This document shows positions 39,741-47,558 of a stretch of DNA of 59,701 nucleotides, piece by piece. The notes under the pieces are model-generated. The model was given only the letters and a program-made list of their open reading frames with translations, did no database searches and was not told the DNA's origin. The stretch comes from Propionibacteriaceae bacterium. GTDB taxonomy: Bacteria > Actinomycetota > Actinomycetes > Propionibacteriales > Propionibacteriaceae. The position numbers were made by a program, and so were the translations under genes. The stretch's first letter is position 1. Every line of letters starts with the position of its first letter. The DNA is taken from contig JADGPA010000016.1 in NCBI GenBank assembly GCA_017882685.1, positions 1 to 59,701 on the forward strand, in the 5' to 3' direction.

Positions 39741-41183
39741 GTGACAGGTCTCCTGGTGGCGGGCATATCCTCCGATGCAGGCAAGTCGCTCATCGCGGCC
39801 GGCCTGTGCCGCGCCTGGGCGCGGCAGGGCATCAAGGTGGCGCCGTTCAAGGCCCAGAACATGTCCAACAACTCGATGGTCTGCCCTGACGGCTCCGAGA
39901 TCGGACGTGCCCAGTACCTGCAGGCGATCGCGGCCGGCGTCGAGCCGTCGTCGGTGCATAACCCGGTACTGCTGAAGCCGGCGACGGACCGGCGAGCCTT
40001 CGTCGTACTGCGCGGCCAGCCGGGCGGCACCCTGGAGGCCGGGGAATACGCCAGCGGCCGCACCCGGCTGGCGGAAGCAGCGTTCGAGGCGTATCGCGAA
40101 CTCGCGTCCAGCTACGACCTGGTGGTGTGCGAAGGGTCCGGTTCGCCGGCCGAGATCAACCTCCGCAAGGGGGACTACGTCAACCTCGGCCTGGCTCGGG
40201 AGTTCGATCTGCCGGTCATCCTCGTCGGCGACATCGATCGTGGCGGGGTGCTGGCCTCGATCTACGGCCACTGGGCAATCCTGGACGACCCCGACCGCGC
40301 CACCCTCGGCGGCTACCTGATCAACAAGTTCCGCGGCGACCAGTCGGTGCTCGACCCGGGGCTGGATGAACTCACCGCACGGACGGGCCTTCGTTGCTTC
40401 GGCGTGATGCCCTGGCTGAACCAGGTCTGGCTGGACAGCGAGGACGCCCTCGCGTTCGCGAAATGGCCCCGGCTGCCCGGTCGTGCCGGAACCCTGCGGA
40501 TCGCCGCGATCAGATTCCCGCGCATCTCGAACGCCACCGACCTGGATGCCCTCGCCGCCGAACCGGGCCTCGACGTGTTCGTCACAGCCAGCCCCCAGGA
40601 CATCACCTCCGCCGACCTGGTGGTGTTGCCCGGCAGCCGCTCAACACTTGCCGACCTGGCCTGGTTGCGAGAACTCGGACTGGCCGACGCCCTGGTGCGA
40701 CGGGCCCGCGCCGGCGGTCCGATCCTGGGCATCTGCGGCGGCTACCAGATGCTCACCGAGAGGATCGACGACCCGGTCGAGTCCCGGCTGGGCACAGCAG
40801 CCGGGCTCGGCCTGCTACCGGCCCGGGTCCGGTTCAGTGAGGAGAAGATCCTCGGACGCCCAACGGGGTCATGGAGGGAGAACCTCGTGGTCGGCTACGA
40901 AATCCACCATGGCGTCGTCGAGACCGCCGGCGGCGAGCCCTTCCTCGACGGCATCCACGTCGACAGCACCTGGGGCACGATCTGGCACGGAGCTTTCGAG
41001 AACGACGCCTTCCGTCGCGCCTGGCTGACCGAGCTGGCCAGCGCCGTCGGTTCCACCTGGCGGCCGGCCGAAGGCGCACCCGGCTTCGCCGAGCGCCGAC
41101 AACTCATGCTCGACAGCCTCGCTGACGCCCTCGAACAGACCGTGGACCTGGCGGCACTTCTGACCCTCACCGGCCACCGCTGA
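39741..41183 (+). CDS. cobQ: Cobyric acid synthase (glutamine-hydrolysing)
   Basis: A 480-residue amidase-ligase with an N-terminal ATP-binding P-loop-like fold (LLVAGISSDAGKSLIAAGLCRAW, 'NMSNNSMVC', 'EIGRAQYLQA') and a C-terminal class I glutaminase domain containing C332 in GICGGYQML and the catalytic-type His in 'YEIHHGVVE'. CobQ amidates the b, d, e and g side chains of adenosylcobyrinic acid a,c-diamide in cobalamin synthesis. Chosen start is a GTG with GGGAGGA 8 nt upstream; the longer ATG-like frame from 39675 extends into a different upstream peptide. No cobalamin riboswitch is seen, and no other cob gene is in the window. Confidence 0.93.
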   Translation: MTGLLVAGISSDAGKSLIAAGLCRAWARQGIKVAPFKAQNMSNNSMVCPDGSEIGRAQYLQAIAAGVEPSSVHNPVLLKPATDRRAFVVLRGQPGGTLEAGEYASGRTRLAEAAFEAYRELASSYDLVVCEGSGSPAEINLRKGDYVNLGLAREFDLPVILVGDIDRGGVLASIYGHWAILDDPDRATLGGYLINKFRGDQSVLDPGLDELTARTGLRCFGVMPWLNQVWLDSEDALAFAKWPRLPGRAGTLRIAAIRFPRISNATDLDALAAEPGLDVFVTASPQDITSADLVVLPGSRSTLADLAWLRELGLADALVRRARAGGPILGICGGYQMLTERIDDPVESRLGTAAGLGLLPARVRFSEEKILGRPTGSWRENLVVGYEIHHGVVETAGGEPFLDGIHVDSTWGTIWHGAFENDAFRRAWLTELASAVGSTWRPAEGAPGFAERRQLMLDSLADALEQTVDLAALLTLTGHR

Positions 41184-41199
41184 CCGACTTGGTGTTGCC

Positions 41200-41275
41200 T
41201 CAGAGTCCATGGCCGGCTCGGAGCCACGTGATGTAGTCAGCGATGCCTTTGTCGAGGCGCCTCGGGCCGGACCCC
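41200..41275 (-). pseudogene. C-terminal scrap of an NAD-dependent epimerase/dehydratase gene
   Basis: Between cobQ and the next gene, the minus strand reads GPRRLDKGIADYITWLRAGHGL then stop. This is close to the usual last 20 residues of short-chain sugar-nucleotide epimerases ('...GL.dYv.WLr...'). No start or upstream part of such a gene remains. The reading is by eye and based on a short stretch. Confidence 0.4.
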
Positions 41276-41290
41276 TGCGCGCGGCCCCGG

Positions 41291-41530
41291 CTATCCGGCC
41301 AGGGCGCGATCCACGAGGACGCCGACGAGGAAGCCGCCGCCCCAAAGGAGCAGGCCGATCAGGGCCAGGGTGAGCCAGTGCGGACCGGTGCGCTGGATGG
41401 GCTGGAACTCCAGCTCGTCATCGTCGGCTTCCGAGATCGCCGCAGTGTCGTCGTCGGTCTCTTCTCGCATGGTGAGGCCGTGGTCGGCGAATATCTGGGT
41501 GGCTTCGCTGGGGTTGGCTTCGTTCGACAC
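41291..41530 (-). CDS. Small single-helix membrane protein at the end of the efflux operon
   Basis: A 79-residue protein with an acidic N-terminal half (EETDDDTAAISEADDDELEFQP) and one C-terminal hydrophobic helix 'WLTLALIGLLLWGGGFLVGVLV' followed by DRALAG. The GTG at 41530 with AGAAGGA upstream is preferred over the GTG at 41557 that overlaps the permease stop. Position right after the MacB-type permease suggests a small accessory to the pump, but no function is readable. Confidence 0.65.
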   Translation of the reverse strand: MSNEANPSEATQIFADHGLTMREETDDDTAAISEADDDELEFQPIQRTGPHWLTLALIGLLLWGGGFLVGVLVDRALAG

Positions 41531-41556
41531 TTGTTGGTCCTTCTGCTGGGGCTGCA

Positions 41557-42831
41557 CTACTCGTAGCGCAGCGCGTCAATGGGCTTGAGGGATGCGGCTC
41601 TCATGGCGGGATAGATCCCGAAGAAGAGGCCGACGGCGAGAGCGAAGCTGAATGCGAGGGCAACCGAGTAGGGAGCCACGATTGCTTTGAAGCCGGCTAT
41701 CTCGATCTGGCAGATCAGGTAGCCCAGGCTGATGCCGGCGAGCCCGCCTATCACCGAGAGCATCACTGCTTCCAGCAGGAACTGGAAGATGATGTCGTAC
41801 TTGCCGGCCCCGATGGCCTTGCGGATCCCGATCTCGCGGGTTCGCTCGGTCACGGTCACCAGCATGATGTTCATCACCCCGATGCCACCGACGAGCAGCG
41901 AGATCCCGGCGATCGCCCCGAGGAGCACCGTGAAGATGCTGGTGATCGAACTGGCCGCGCTCAGGAAGCTCGCCGAGTTGGAGACATTGAAGTCGCGATC
42001 ATCGGCTGTGGTGTGGTGCCGGGCATCGAGGATGGATTCCACCTGGGTCTGGGCGTCGTTCACCGTGTCTGCCGAGGAGGCCTGGACCGAGATACTGCTC
42101 AGGTTGCCGTAGCCGGACAGGTGGTCCTGGACAGCCGTGGCAGGAGCGATGATGCGGTCGTCTGAATCGATCTGCCCGGTGGATCCCTTCGCTTCGAGGA
42201 TGCCGATGACGGTGAAGGCCTTGCCGTTGAGCCGGATCGTCTTGTTGAGGATGTCGGCCCCGTCCCCACCGACGAGGTCCTTCGCGACCGTCGGTCCGAC
42301 AAGAAGGACCCGGGAATGGGCGCTGTAGTCGGCATCGGTGAACGCCCGGCCGGAGGCGACCGTGTCGTTGTTGATCGAGAGGTAGGCGGCCGTACTGCCG
42401 GTCGTGCTGTTGACCGTGTGGGACGCGCTCTCGTACGTGGCGGCGACCGAGGACGCAGTGACCACGGGTGCCACCTCGACGACATCAGGCGCAAGGGTCG
42501 GGTCGCTCAAGGCCTCGGCGTCAGCCATGGTCAGCGTGGCCGCCCGGGTCGAGGTTCCGGTATCGGTGGTCGTGGTGTCTCCGCCCCCGGAGCCGGCGCC
42601 TGCACCGCCGCCGAAGAACCCTCCGCTGCTGCTTCCCGGACGCACGGTCAGGGTGTTGGTGCCCAGGCTGCTCAGGGTGTCGGTGACGCTCTGGCTTGCG
42701 CCGGTGCCGACCGCAACCAGCACGATCACCGACGCCACGCCGATCAGGACACCAAGCATGGTGAGCGCGGACCGCGCCTTGTTGGCCGTGACGCCCCGCC
42801 AGGCGAACTTGACGCTCTCGGAGACGTTCAT
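41557..42831 (-). CDS. MacB-type ABC transporter permease
   Basis: A 424-residue protein with one N-terminal hydrophobic helix ('SALTMLGVLIGVASVIVLVAVG'), a large extracytoplasmic MacB core (with a Gly/Ser/Thr-rich stretch GGFFGGGAGAGSGGGDTTTTDTG), and three C-terminal helices with 'GIGVMNIMLVTVTERTREIGIRKAIGAGK' and 'GGLAGISLGYL'. This is the FtsX/MacB fold that couples ATPase motion to extrusion of peptides or drugs. Its ATG overlaps the ATPase gene stop by 4 nt. It works with the two genes upstream in the transcript. Confidence 0.92.
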   Translation of the reverse strand: MNVSESVKFAWRGVTANKARSALTMLGVLIGVASVIVLVAVGTGASQSVTDTLSSLGTNTLTVRPGSSSGGFFGGGAGAGSGGGDTTTTDTGTSTRAATLTMADAEALSDPTLAPDVVEVAPVVTASSVAATYESASHTVNSTTGSTAAYLSINNDTVASGRAFTDADYSAHSRVLLVGPTVAKDLVGGDGADILNKTIRLNGKAFTVIGILEAKGSTGQIDSDDRIIAPATAVQDHLSGYGNLSSISVQASSADTVNDAQTQVESILDARHHTTADDRDFNVSNSASFLSAASSITSIFTVLLGAIAGISLLVGGIGVMNIMLVTVTERTREIGIRKAIGAGKYDIIFQFLLEAVMLSVIGGLAGISLGYLICQIEIAGFKAIVAPYSVALAFSFALAVGLFFGIYPAMRAASLKPIDALRYE

Positions 42832-43583
42832 GAGGCCCGTCCCGTCGTCTGGCGCAGGCGCGGCGGAGGTGCGGCCACGGCCACGAGCCTGCGATCGGAG
42901 GAGATCATGCCGTCGCGCATCTTGATCACACGTTTGGCGTGCGAAGCGACCTCCTCCTCGTGCGTGATCACCACGAGGGTGCGGCCGGCAGCGGAGAGAT
43001 TGTCGAACAGGTCCAGCACTTCGTCTGTGCTGTGGCTGTCGAGGGCGCCGGTCGGCTCGTCTGCCAGCAGGAGGACGGGTTCGGTCACAATGGCGCGTGC
43101 GATGGCCACTCGCTGCTGTTGTCCGCCGGAGAGTTCAGCGGAGGTGTGGTCGACCCGAGGAGCCAGCCCCACCAGGTCGAGCGCCGCAAGCGCCCTGCGG
43201 CGCCGTTCGCGTCCGGACACCCCGGCGTAGGCCATGGGCAGTTCGACATTGGACAGTGCTGTGGTTCGCGCGATCAGGTTGAAGTTCTGGAACACGAAGC
43301 CGATCTTGCGGTTGCGGATCTTCGACTGTTGCTGATCGTTCAGCAGCCGCACCTCGACCCCGTCGAGGCGGTAGCTCCCCTTCGTGGGCACGTCCAGGCA
43401 ACCGATGATGTTCATCAAGGTGGACTTGCCCGAACCGGAGGCACCCATCACCGCGACGTAGTCGCCACGCTCGACCGTCAGGTCGACGCCGTCAACGGCG
43501 TGCACGACAGCCTCGCCTTCGCCGTAGGTCTTGAAGACGCCGCGCAGGTCGATGACCGGACGACCAAGCCTGTTGGTATTCAT
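42828..43583 (-). CDS. MacB-type ABC transporter ATP-binding protein
   Basis: A 251-residue ATPase with Walker A GASGSGKS, Q-loop 'VFQNFNLIARTTALSNVELPMAYAGV', signature LSGGQQQR and Walker B LLLADEPTGALDSHST. It belongs to the LolD/MacB/FtsE class. ATGA overlaps link it to the adaptor gene before it and the permease after it, so all three are made together. It probably powers an efflux pump for antimicrobials or lipids. Confidence 0.93.
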   Translation of the reverse strand: MNTNRLGRPVIDLRGVFKTYGEGEAVVHAVDGVDLTVERGDYVAVMGASGSGKSTLMNIIGCLDVPTKGSYRLDGVEVRLLNDQQQSKIRNRKIGFVFQNFNLIARTTALSNVELPMAYAGVSGRERRRRALAALDLVGLAPRVDHTSAELSGGQQQRVAIARAIVTEPVLLLADEPTGALDSHSTDEVLDLFDNLSAAGRTLVVITHEEEVASHAKRVIKMRDGMISSDRRLVAVAAPPPRLRQTTGRAS

Positions 43584-45118
43584 CGGGCGGAGCTGCTTGC
43601 GCCCGCGCCCGGGAACCCGTTCGATTCCGACACGCCGGTGTTGGAGAGCACAACGACGTCGCCTTCGGCCACCCCGCTGGTGATCTCGGTGCCCGTGGTC
43701 CCGACCATGCCCGTTGTGACCTCGACCTTCGACCGCTTACCGTCGACGACCTTCATCACGTAGCTCTGGGTGCCGTCGGTGGCGATGGCGCTGGTCGGCA
43801 GGTACAACACGTCCTCCGACGACGCCGTGGTGATGGAGATGCTGGCCGTCTGTCCGACCCGGACCGTATCCGGAGGGGACTCCAGCGAGACGCGCGTCTT
43901 GTACTGGACGACGTTGTCGGTCACGGTGCTCTGCGGATCGACCGAGACCACCTTTCCCTTCATCTCGGTGCCGGAGGCCGGGAGCGAGATGGTCACCGGC
44001 TGCCCAACCTTCACCGCGGTCGCGTCGGCCTCGGCGATGGAAGCTGTCACGTTCTTGCCGGTGGGATCCACCAGGGTGACCAGGCCGGTCCCAGACGTGT
44101 CGCTTGTGCCCGAAGAGCTCGCGCCGGAAGAAGACTGGCCGACAACGGCGTTCACGGTGGAGACCGTGCCATCGAAAGGCGCACGCAGCACGGTGTCCTC
44201 GATCGCCGTCCGAGCCTGGTCGATGGCAACGTTCGCCGAGTCGATCTGGGCCTGCGCGGACGCGACGGTGCCACCCTTGGCACCCTGCTGGGCGACAGCG
44301 ACCGTCGCCTTGGCGGATGCGAGCGCCTTCTTGGCAGCATCTCGCGAACCGGTTTGGGTGGTGACATTCTGCCGATCCTTCAGCAGGGTGCTGTCCTTGG
44401 ACTGTTCGGCGGTCGCCAATGAGGCCTTGGCGGAGGCCACCGAAGTGGCATCGGTGACCAGCTGGCTCTGAAGATCGGCGATCTTCGCGTTCGCGGTGTC
44501 CTTCTCAGCCTGGGTTGTGGCGGCGGCCAGCTCCCCTTGCGCGGCCGTGAGCGCCGTCTGGTGTGCGTTCTGTTCCTGCGTAGCCGAATCCACCTTGTCC
44601 TGCGCGGCGGCCACAGCGCTGCCCTGCTGGCTCTTGTCGTACGCGTAGGTCTCCTTGGCGGCGTCGAGCGCCTTCTGGGCGTTCGTCAATGACTGCTTTG
44701 CCGAGGCGATGGACGCGGCGTCGGACTTCTTCTCTGCGCTCGTCCGGCCCTGGGTTGCCGTCGTGAGCCCGGCCTCCGCGGCCTTCAGGGTGGCCTGCGC
44801 CGAATCGAGTTGCTGTTGCGCGGCCGTGTCGTCCACGGCCACCAGCTTGTCGCCGACGGTCACCTTGCGGCCTTCCTTCACGTACACCTTCGTCACCACC
44901 CCCCCGGTGCCGGCCATCTGGAGATTGGCGGTGAGCCCGCTTTGTACGTTGCCGCTCGCGGTCACCGTGGCGTCGAGCCTGCCGCGAACGACCTTGGTCG
45001 TCGGGATGTTCGCGTTCGGGTCGGTGCGGGGCGTGACCAGCGCGATCCCGCCGGCCACGGTGAGTCCCAGCAGGGTCACGCCAAGAAGGCTGTTGACGAT
45101 GACGCGGCGCCGGTTCAT
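43580..45118 (-). CDS. HlyD/MacA-type efflux adaptor (membrane fusion protein)
   Basis: A 512-residue protein with a single N-terminal helix ('VNSLLGVTLLGLTVAGGIALV'), a lipoyl-like half motif, then a very long (about 250 residues) alpha-hairpin rich in Ala, Gln, Lys and Ser ('AQQQLDSAQATLKAAEAGL...'), and beta-barrel/membrane-proximal domains ('VLRAPFDGTVSTVNAVVGQSSS', 'GQTASISITTASSEDVLYLPTSAI'). It bridges the pump to the cell surface. The ATG at 45118 is chosen because the hydrophobic helix follows; the frame continues upstream to 45229 over the divergent promoter. Confidence 0.88.
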   Translation of the reverse strand: MNRRRVIVNSLLGVTLLGLTVAGGIALVTPRTDPNANIPTTKVVRGRLDATVTASGNVQSGLTANLQMAGTGGVVTKVYVKEGRKVTVGDKLVAVDDTAAQQQLDSAQATLKAAEAGLTTATQGRTSAEKKSDAASIASAKQSLTNAQKALDAAKETYAYDKSQQGSAVAAAQDKVDSATQEQNAHQTALTAAQGELAAATTQAEKDTANAKIADLQSQLVTDATSVASAKASLATAEQSKDSTLLKDRQNVTTQTGSRDAAKKALASAKATVAVAQQGAKGGTVASAQAQIDSANVAIDQARTAIEDTVLRAPFDGTVSTVNAVVGQSSSGASSSGTSDTSGTGLVTLVDPTGKNVTASIAEADATAVKVGQPVTISLPASGTEMKGKVVSVDPQSTVTDNVVQYKTRVSLESPPDTVRVGQTASISITTASSEDVLYLPTSAIATDGTQSYVMKVVDGKRSKVEVTTGMVGTTGTEITSGVAEGDVVVLSNTGVSESNGFPGAGASSSAR

Positions 45119-45232
45119 CGAACGCCTGCCTGGTGGAGGCCTGTGACAACGGCCAATGCGTGAAGGATCGATTGCATGCCGCCCAGCATGACCGGCCAAG
45201 ATGCCAAGGTCCGGGGAGGATTCTGCCAAGAT

Positions 45233-45265
45233 GGTGAGAACCGGCCGACTCTCACCAAACTCTCA
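45233..45265 (+). promoter_or_regulatory. Direct and inverted repeats in the efflux/two-component intergenic region
   Basis: ACTCTCA occurs twice, at 45248-45254 and 45259-45265, with an 11-bp period. That is the spacing of two OmpR/PhoB-class response-regulator half sites. GGTGAGA at 45233-45239 is the exact reverse complement of TCTCACC at 45250-45256. The site lies between the divergent adaptor gene and the response regulator, so it is a good candidate operator for autoregulation and efflux induction. Confidence 0.6.
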
Positions 45266-45288
45266 TCAGCAGCGCTCATGCTGTGTTC

Positions 45289-46002
45289 ATGGACGAATCA
45301 GGAACGGCTGCGCGGATCCTCATCATCGATGATGAGCCCTACATCACGGAGATGCTCACCATGAGCCTGCGCTATGTCGGTTTCGAGGTTGCAGGCGCGC
45401 TCTCTGGTACGGAAGGGCTGGCGCTGGCCAGGAGCTTCACGCCCGATCTCGTCATCCTCGACATCATGCTGCCCGACATCCTCGGCTACGACGTCCTGCT
45501 CGCCCTGCGGCGTGAGAGCGATGCCCCGGTGCTGTTTCTCACTGCGAGGGATTCGGTGGACGATCGCGTTCACGGATTGACCCACGGTGCCGACGACTAC
45601 GTCACCAAGCCCTTCAGCCTGGAGGAGGTGGTGGCTCGGGTGGGTGCGATCCTGCGTCGCACCAAGACCGGTGGCGGTTCGGTCGCCGTACCCGAGGTGC
45701 TGCGCTACGGCGATCTGGCGATGGACGAGGATGGCCACGAAGTATGGCGGCAAGGGCAGCTGATCAACCTGTCCCCCACCGAGTTCGCCCTGCTGAGGTT
45801 CCTGCTGCGCAACGCCGGCAGGGTCATGTCGCGGGCGCAGATCCTCGAGCACGTGTGGCACTACGACTTCAACGGTGACTCCAGTGTTGTCGACTCCTAC
45901 ATCCGCTACCTGCGCCGCAAGGTGGACGCCGTGGATCCGCCGCTGATCGAAACCGTACGCGGAGTCGGTTACACGCTGCGGCTCCCCAGGGACCAGCGAT
46001 GA
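45289..46002 (+). CDS. OmpR-family response regulator
   Basis: A 237-residue two-domain regulator: a receiver domain with the phosphoacceptor D58 (LVILDIMLPD), conserved 'ARDSVDDRVHGLTHGADDYVTKPF' with the Lys, and a C-terminal winged-helix domain ('LSPTEFALLRFLLRNAGRVMSRAQILEHVWHYDFNGDSSVVDSYIRYLRRKVD'). It would bind the tandem repeats just upstream. The start at 45289 (MDESGT) is chosen over a GTG at 45283 by context. Its stop overlaps the sensor kinase start (ATGA). Confidence 0.95.
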   Translation: MDESGTAARILIIDDEPYITEMLTMSLRYVGFEVAGALSGTEGLALARSFTPDLVILDIMLPDILGYDVLLALRRESDAPVLFLTARDSVDDRVHGLTHGADDYVTKPFSLEEVVARVGAILRRTKTGGGSVAVPEVLRYGDLAMDEDGHEVWRQGQLINLSPTEFALLRFLLRNAGRVMSRAQILEHVWHYDFNGDSSVVDSYIRYLRRKVDAVDPPLIETVRGVGYTLRLPRDQR

Positions 46003-47429
46003 GGCCCCTTTCGCTGCGGAATCGCCTCGTCGTGGGGGCTGTGAGCCTGGTCGCCCTCGGTCTGCTGATCGCGGACCTGGCCGGGGTACTGCTCTTCAAG
46101 TCCTTCCAGCTGCAACAGGTGGACGACCAACTGAGGGCGCCGTTCGGTGCGAGACCGCCGCAGCAAGTCAACGACGTGATGGCGCAGGCGTGTACCGCGA
46201 GCCACTCCGCCGACCGGCCGCAACTTCCTACGAGCTTCACCATCATCACCCTCGATTCAACCGGACGGCCGACCTGTCAGGCGCCCCAAGACTCGGAGGC
46301 CATAGACACCGGATCGCTGACCGTTGACCGGCTGTCCAGCGCAGCCTCCAGCCAGGAGATCATCGACCTCGGACCCGAGCCGGGACGACCCGCGACCTGG
46401 CGGGCACGCGTGCTCCAGTTCGACAACGGCTACGCGGTGCTCGCGGTCTCGCTCACCGAAGTCAATCAGGCGATCCGCAGGCTCATCCTGATCTCACTCA
46501 CCGTCGGGGCAATCATCCTGGCCGTTGCTGCCCTCGCCGGGATCGTCGTGGTCCGGATCGGGCTACGACCGTTGACGGCGATCGAACGCACCGCTGAGGA
46601 AATCGCGGCCGGCAACATCTCTCGGCGCATCGACGTCCGATCCGACAAGACCGAAGTGGGTCGCCTCGGCGCCTCCTTGAACAGCATGCTGACCCAGATC
46701 GAAGCGGCATTCGCAGAGCGTGACCGGATCGAAGCAAGACTCCGCAGATTCGTCGCCGACGCCAGCCATGAACTTCGCACCCCGCTCGCCACGGTTCGAG
46801 GCCACGCCGAACTCGTCCGCAAGGGCATTGCCACCAGCCCGGAGGACGTGCAGCGCATCGTCGGAAGGATCGAATCGGAGTCGATTCGCATGTCGACCCT
46901 GGTCGACGACCTCCTCCTCCTTGCCCGGATGGACAGCACACGCGTGCTCGAGCAGCGGCCCGTCGACGTCCTGTCGATCACCGTCGACGGCGTCACTGAT
47001 GCACGCGTGCGAGCTCCAGGGCGCGGGATCTCGGTCACCAATCCCAATGAGCCACCATGGCTGGACGTCCCACCCACCGTCATGGGCGACAGCGTCCGGC
47101 TGCAGCAGATCCTCACCAACCTGCTCACCAACGCGATCAAGTACACCCCCCCAGACACGCCCATCGAGGTGCAAGTCGGAGCCATCGGCACCAGCGTCCA
47201 CGTCGCCGTGATCGACCACGGACCCGGGCTGAAGGTCGGGAACGAAGAGCTCGTCTTCGAGCGGTTCTTCCGTGAGGATCCGGGTCGGGCCAGGGGCAGC
47301 GGTGGTGCAGGGCTCGGCCTCGCAATCGCTCACTCCCTCGCCGAGAAGCACGGAGGAACCCTTCGGTACCGGCCAACAGCCGGCGGGGGCAGCACCTTCG
47401 AGCTTGCTCTCCCCCTGGCCACGATCTAG
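45999..47429 (+). CDS. Sensor histidine kinase
   Basis: A 476-residue membrane kinase. Helix 1 is 'LVVGAVSLVALGLLIADLAGVLLF', an extracytoplasmic sensor loop of about 120 residues follows, then helix 2 'LILISLTVGAIILAVAALAGIVVVRIGL', a HAMP domain, the phosphoacceptor H257 in DASHELRTPL, and the ATPase with N box 'NLLTNAIKYT', G1 'DHGPGL' and G2 'GAGLGLAIAHSLAEKHGG'. It phosphorylates the response regulator with which it overlaps. The divergent MacAB-type operon is the likely target, as in antimicrobial-sensing modules of Gram-positives. Confidence 0.95.
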   Translation: MRPLSLRNRLVVGAVSLVALGLLIADLAGVLLFKSFQLQQVDDQLRAPFGARPPQQVNDVMAQACTASHSADRPQLPTSFTIITLDSTGRPTCQAPQDSEAIDTGSLTVDRLSSAASSQEIIDLGPEPGRPATWRARVLQFDNGYAVLAVSLTEVNQAIRRLILISLTVGAIILAVAALAGIVVVRIGLRPLTAIERTAEEIAAGNISRRIDVRSDKTEVGRLGASLNSMLTQIEAAFAERDRIEARLRRFVADASHELRTPLATVRGHAELVRKGIATSPEDVQRIVGRIESESIRMSTLVDDLLLLARMDSTRVLEQRPVDVLSITVDGVTDARVRAPGRGISVTNPNEPPWLDVPPTVMGDSVRLQQILTNLLTNAIKYTPPDTPIEVQVGAIGTSVHVAVIDHGPGLKVGNEELVFERFFREDPGRARGSGGAGLGLAIAHSLAEKHGGTLRYRPTAGGGSTFELALPLATI

Positions 47430-47511
47430 GGGTGCGCACTCGTGGCCGGCAAGTTCGTCAATGAAGAATGGCAGGGCTCCTTACTGCACGTCCGTGCCTC
47501 GCCTCGCGAGA

Positions 47512-47538
47512 GCCCCCGCCTCCAAGCCCGCCGGGGGC
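47512..47538. terminator. 7-bp GC hairpin between convergent genes
   Basis: GCCCCCG and CGGGGGC are exact reverse complements separated by 13 nt, in the 129-bp gap between the sensor kinase and the convergent glycosidase gene. It may serve both strands as a terminator. No T-tract is present. Confidence 0.45.
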
Positions 47539-47558
47539 AGGAAGACGGCGCTCAACGC

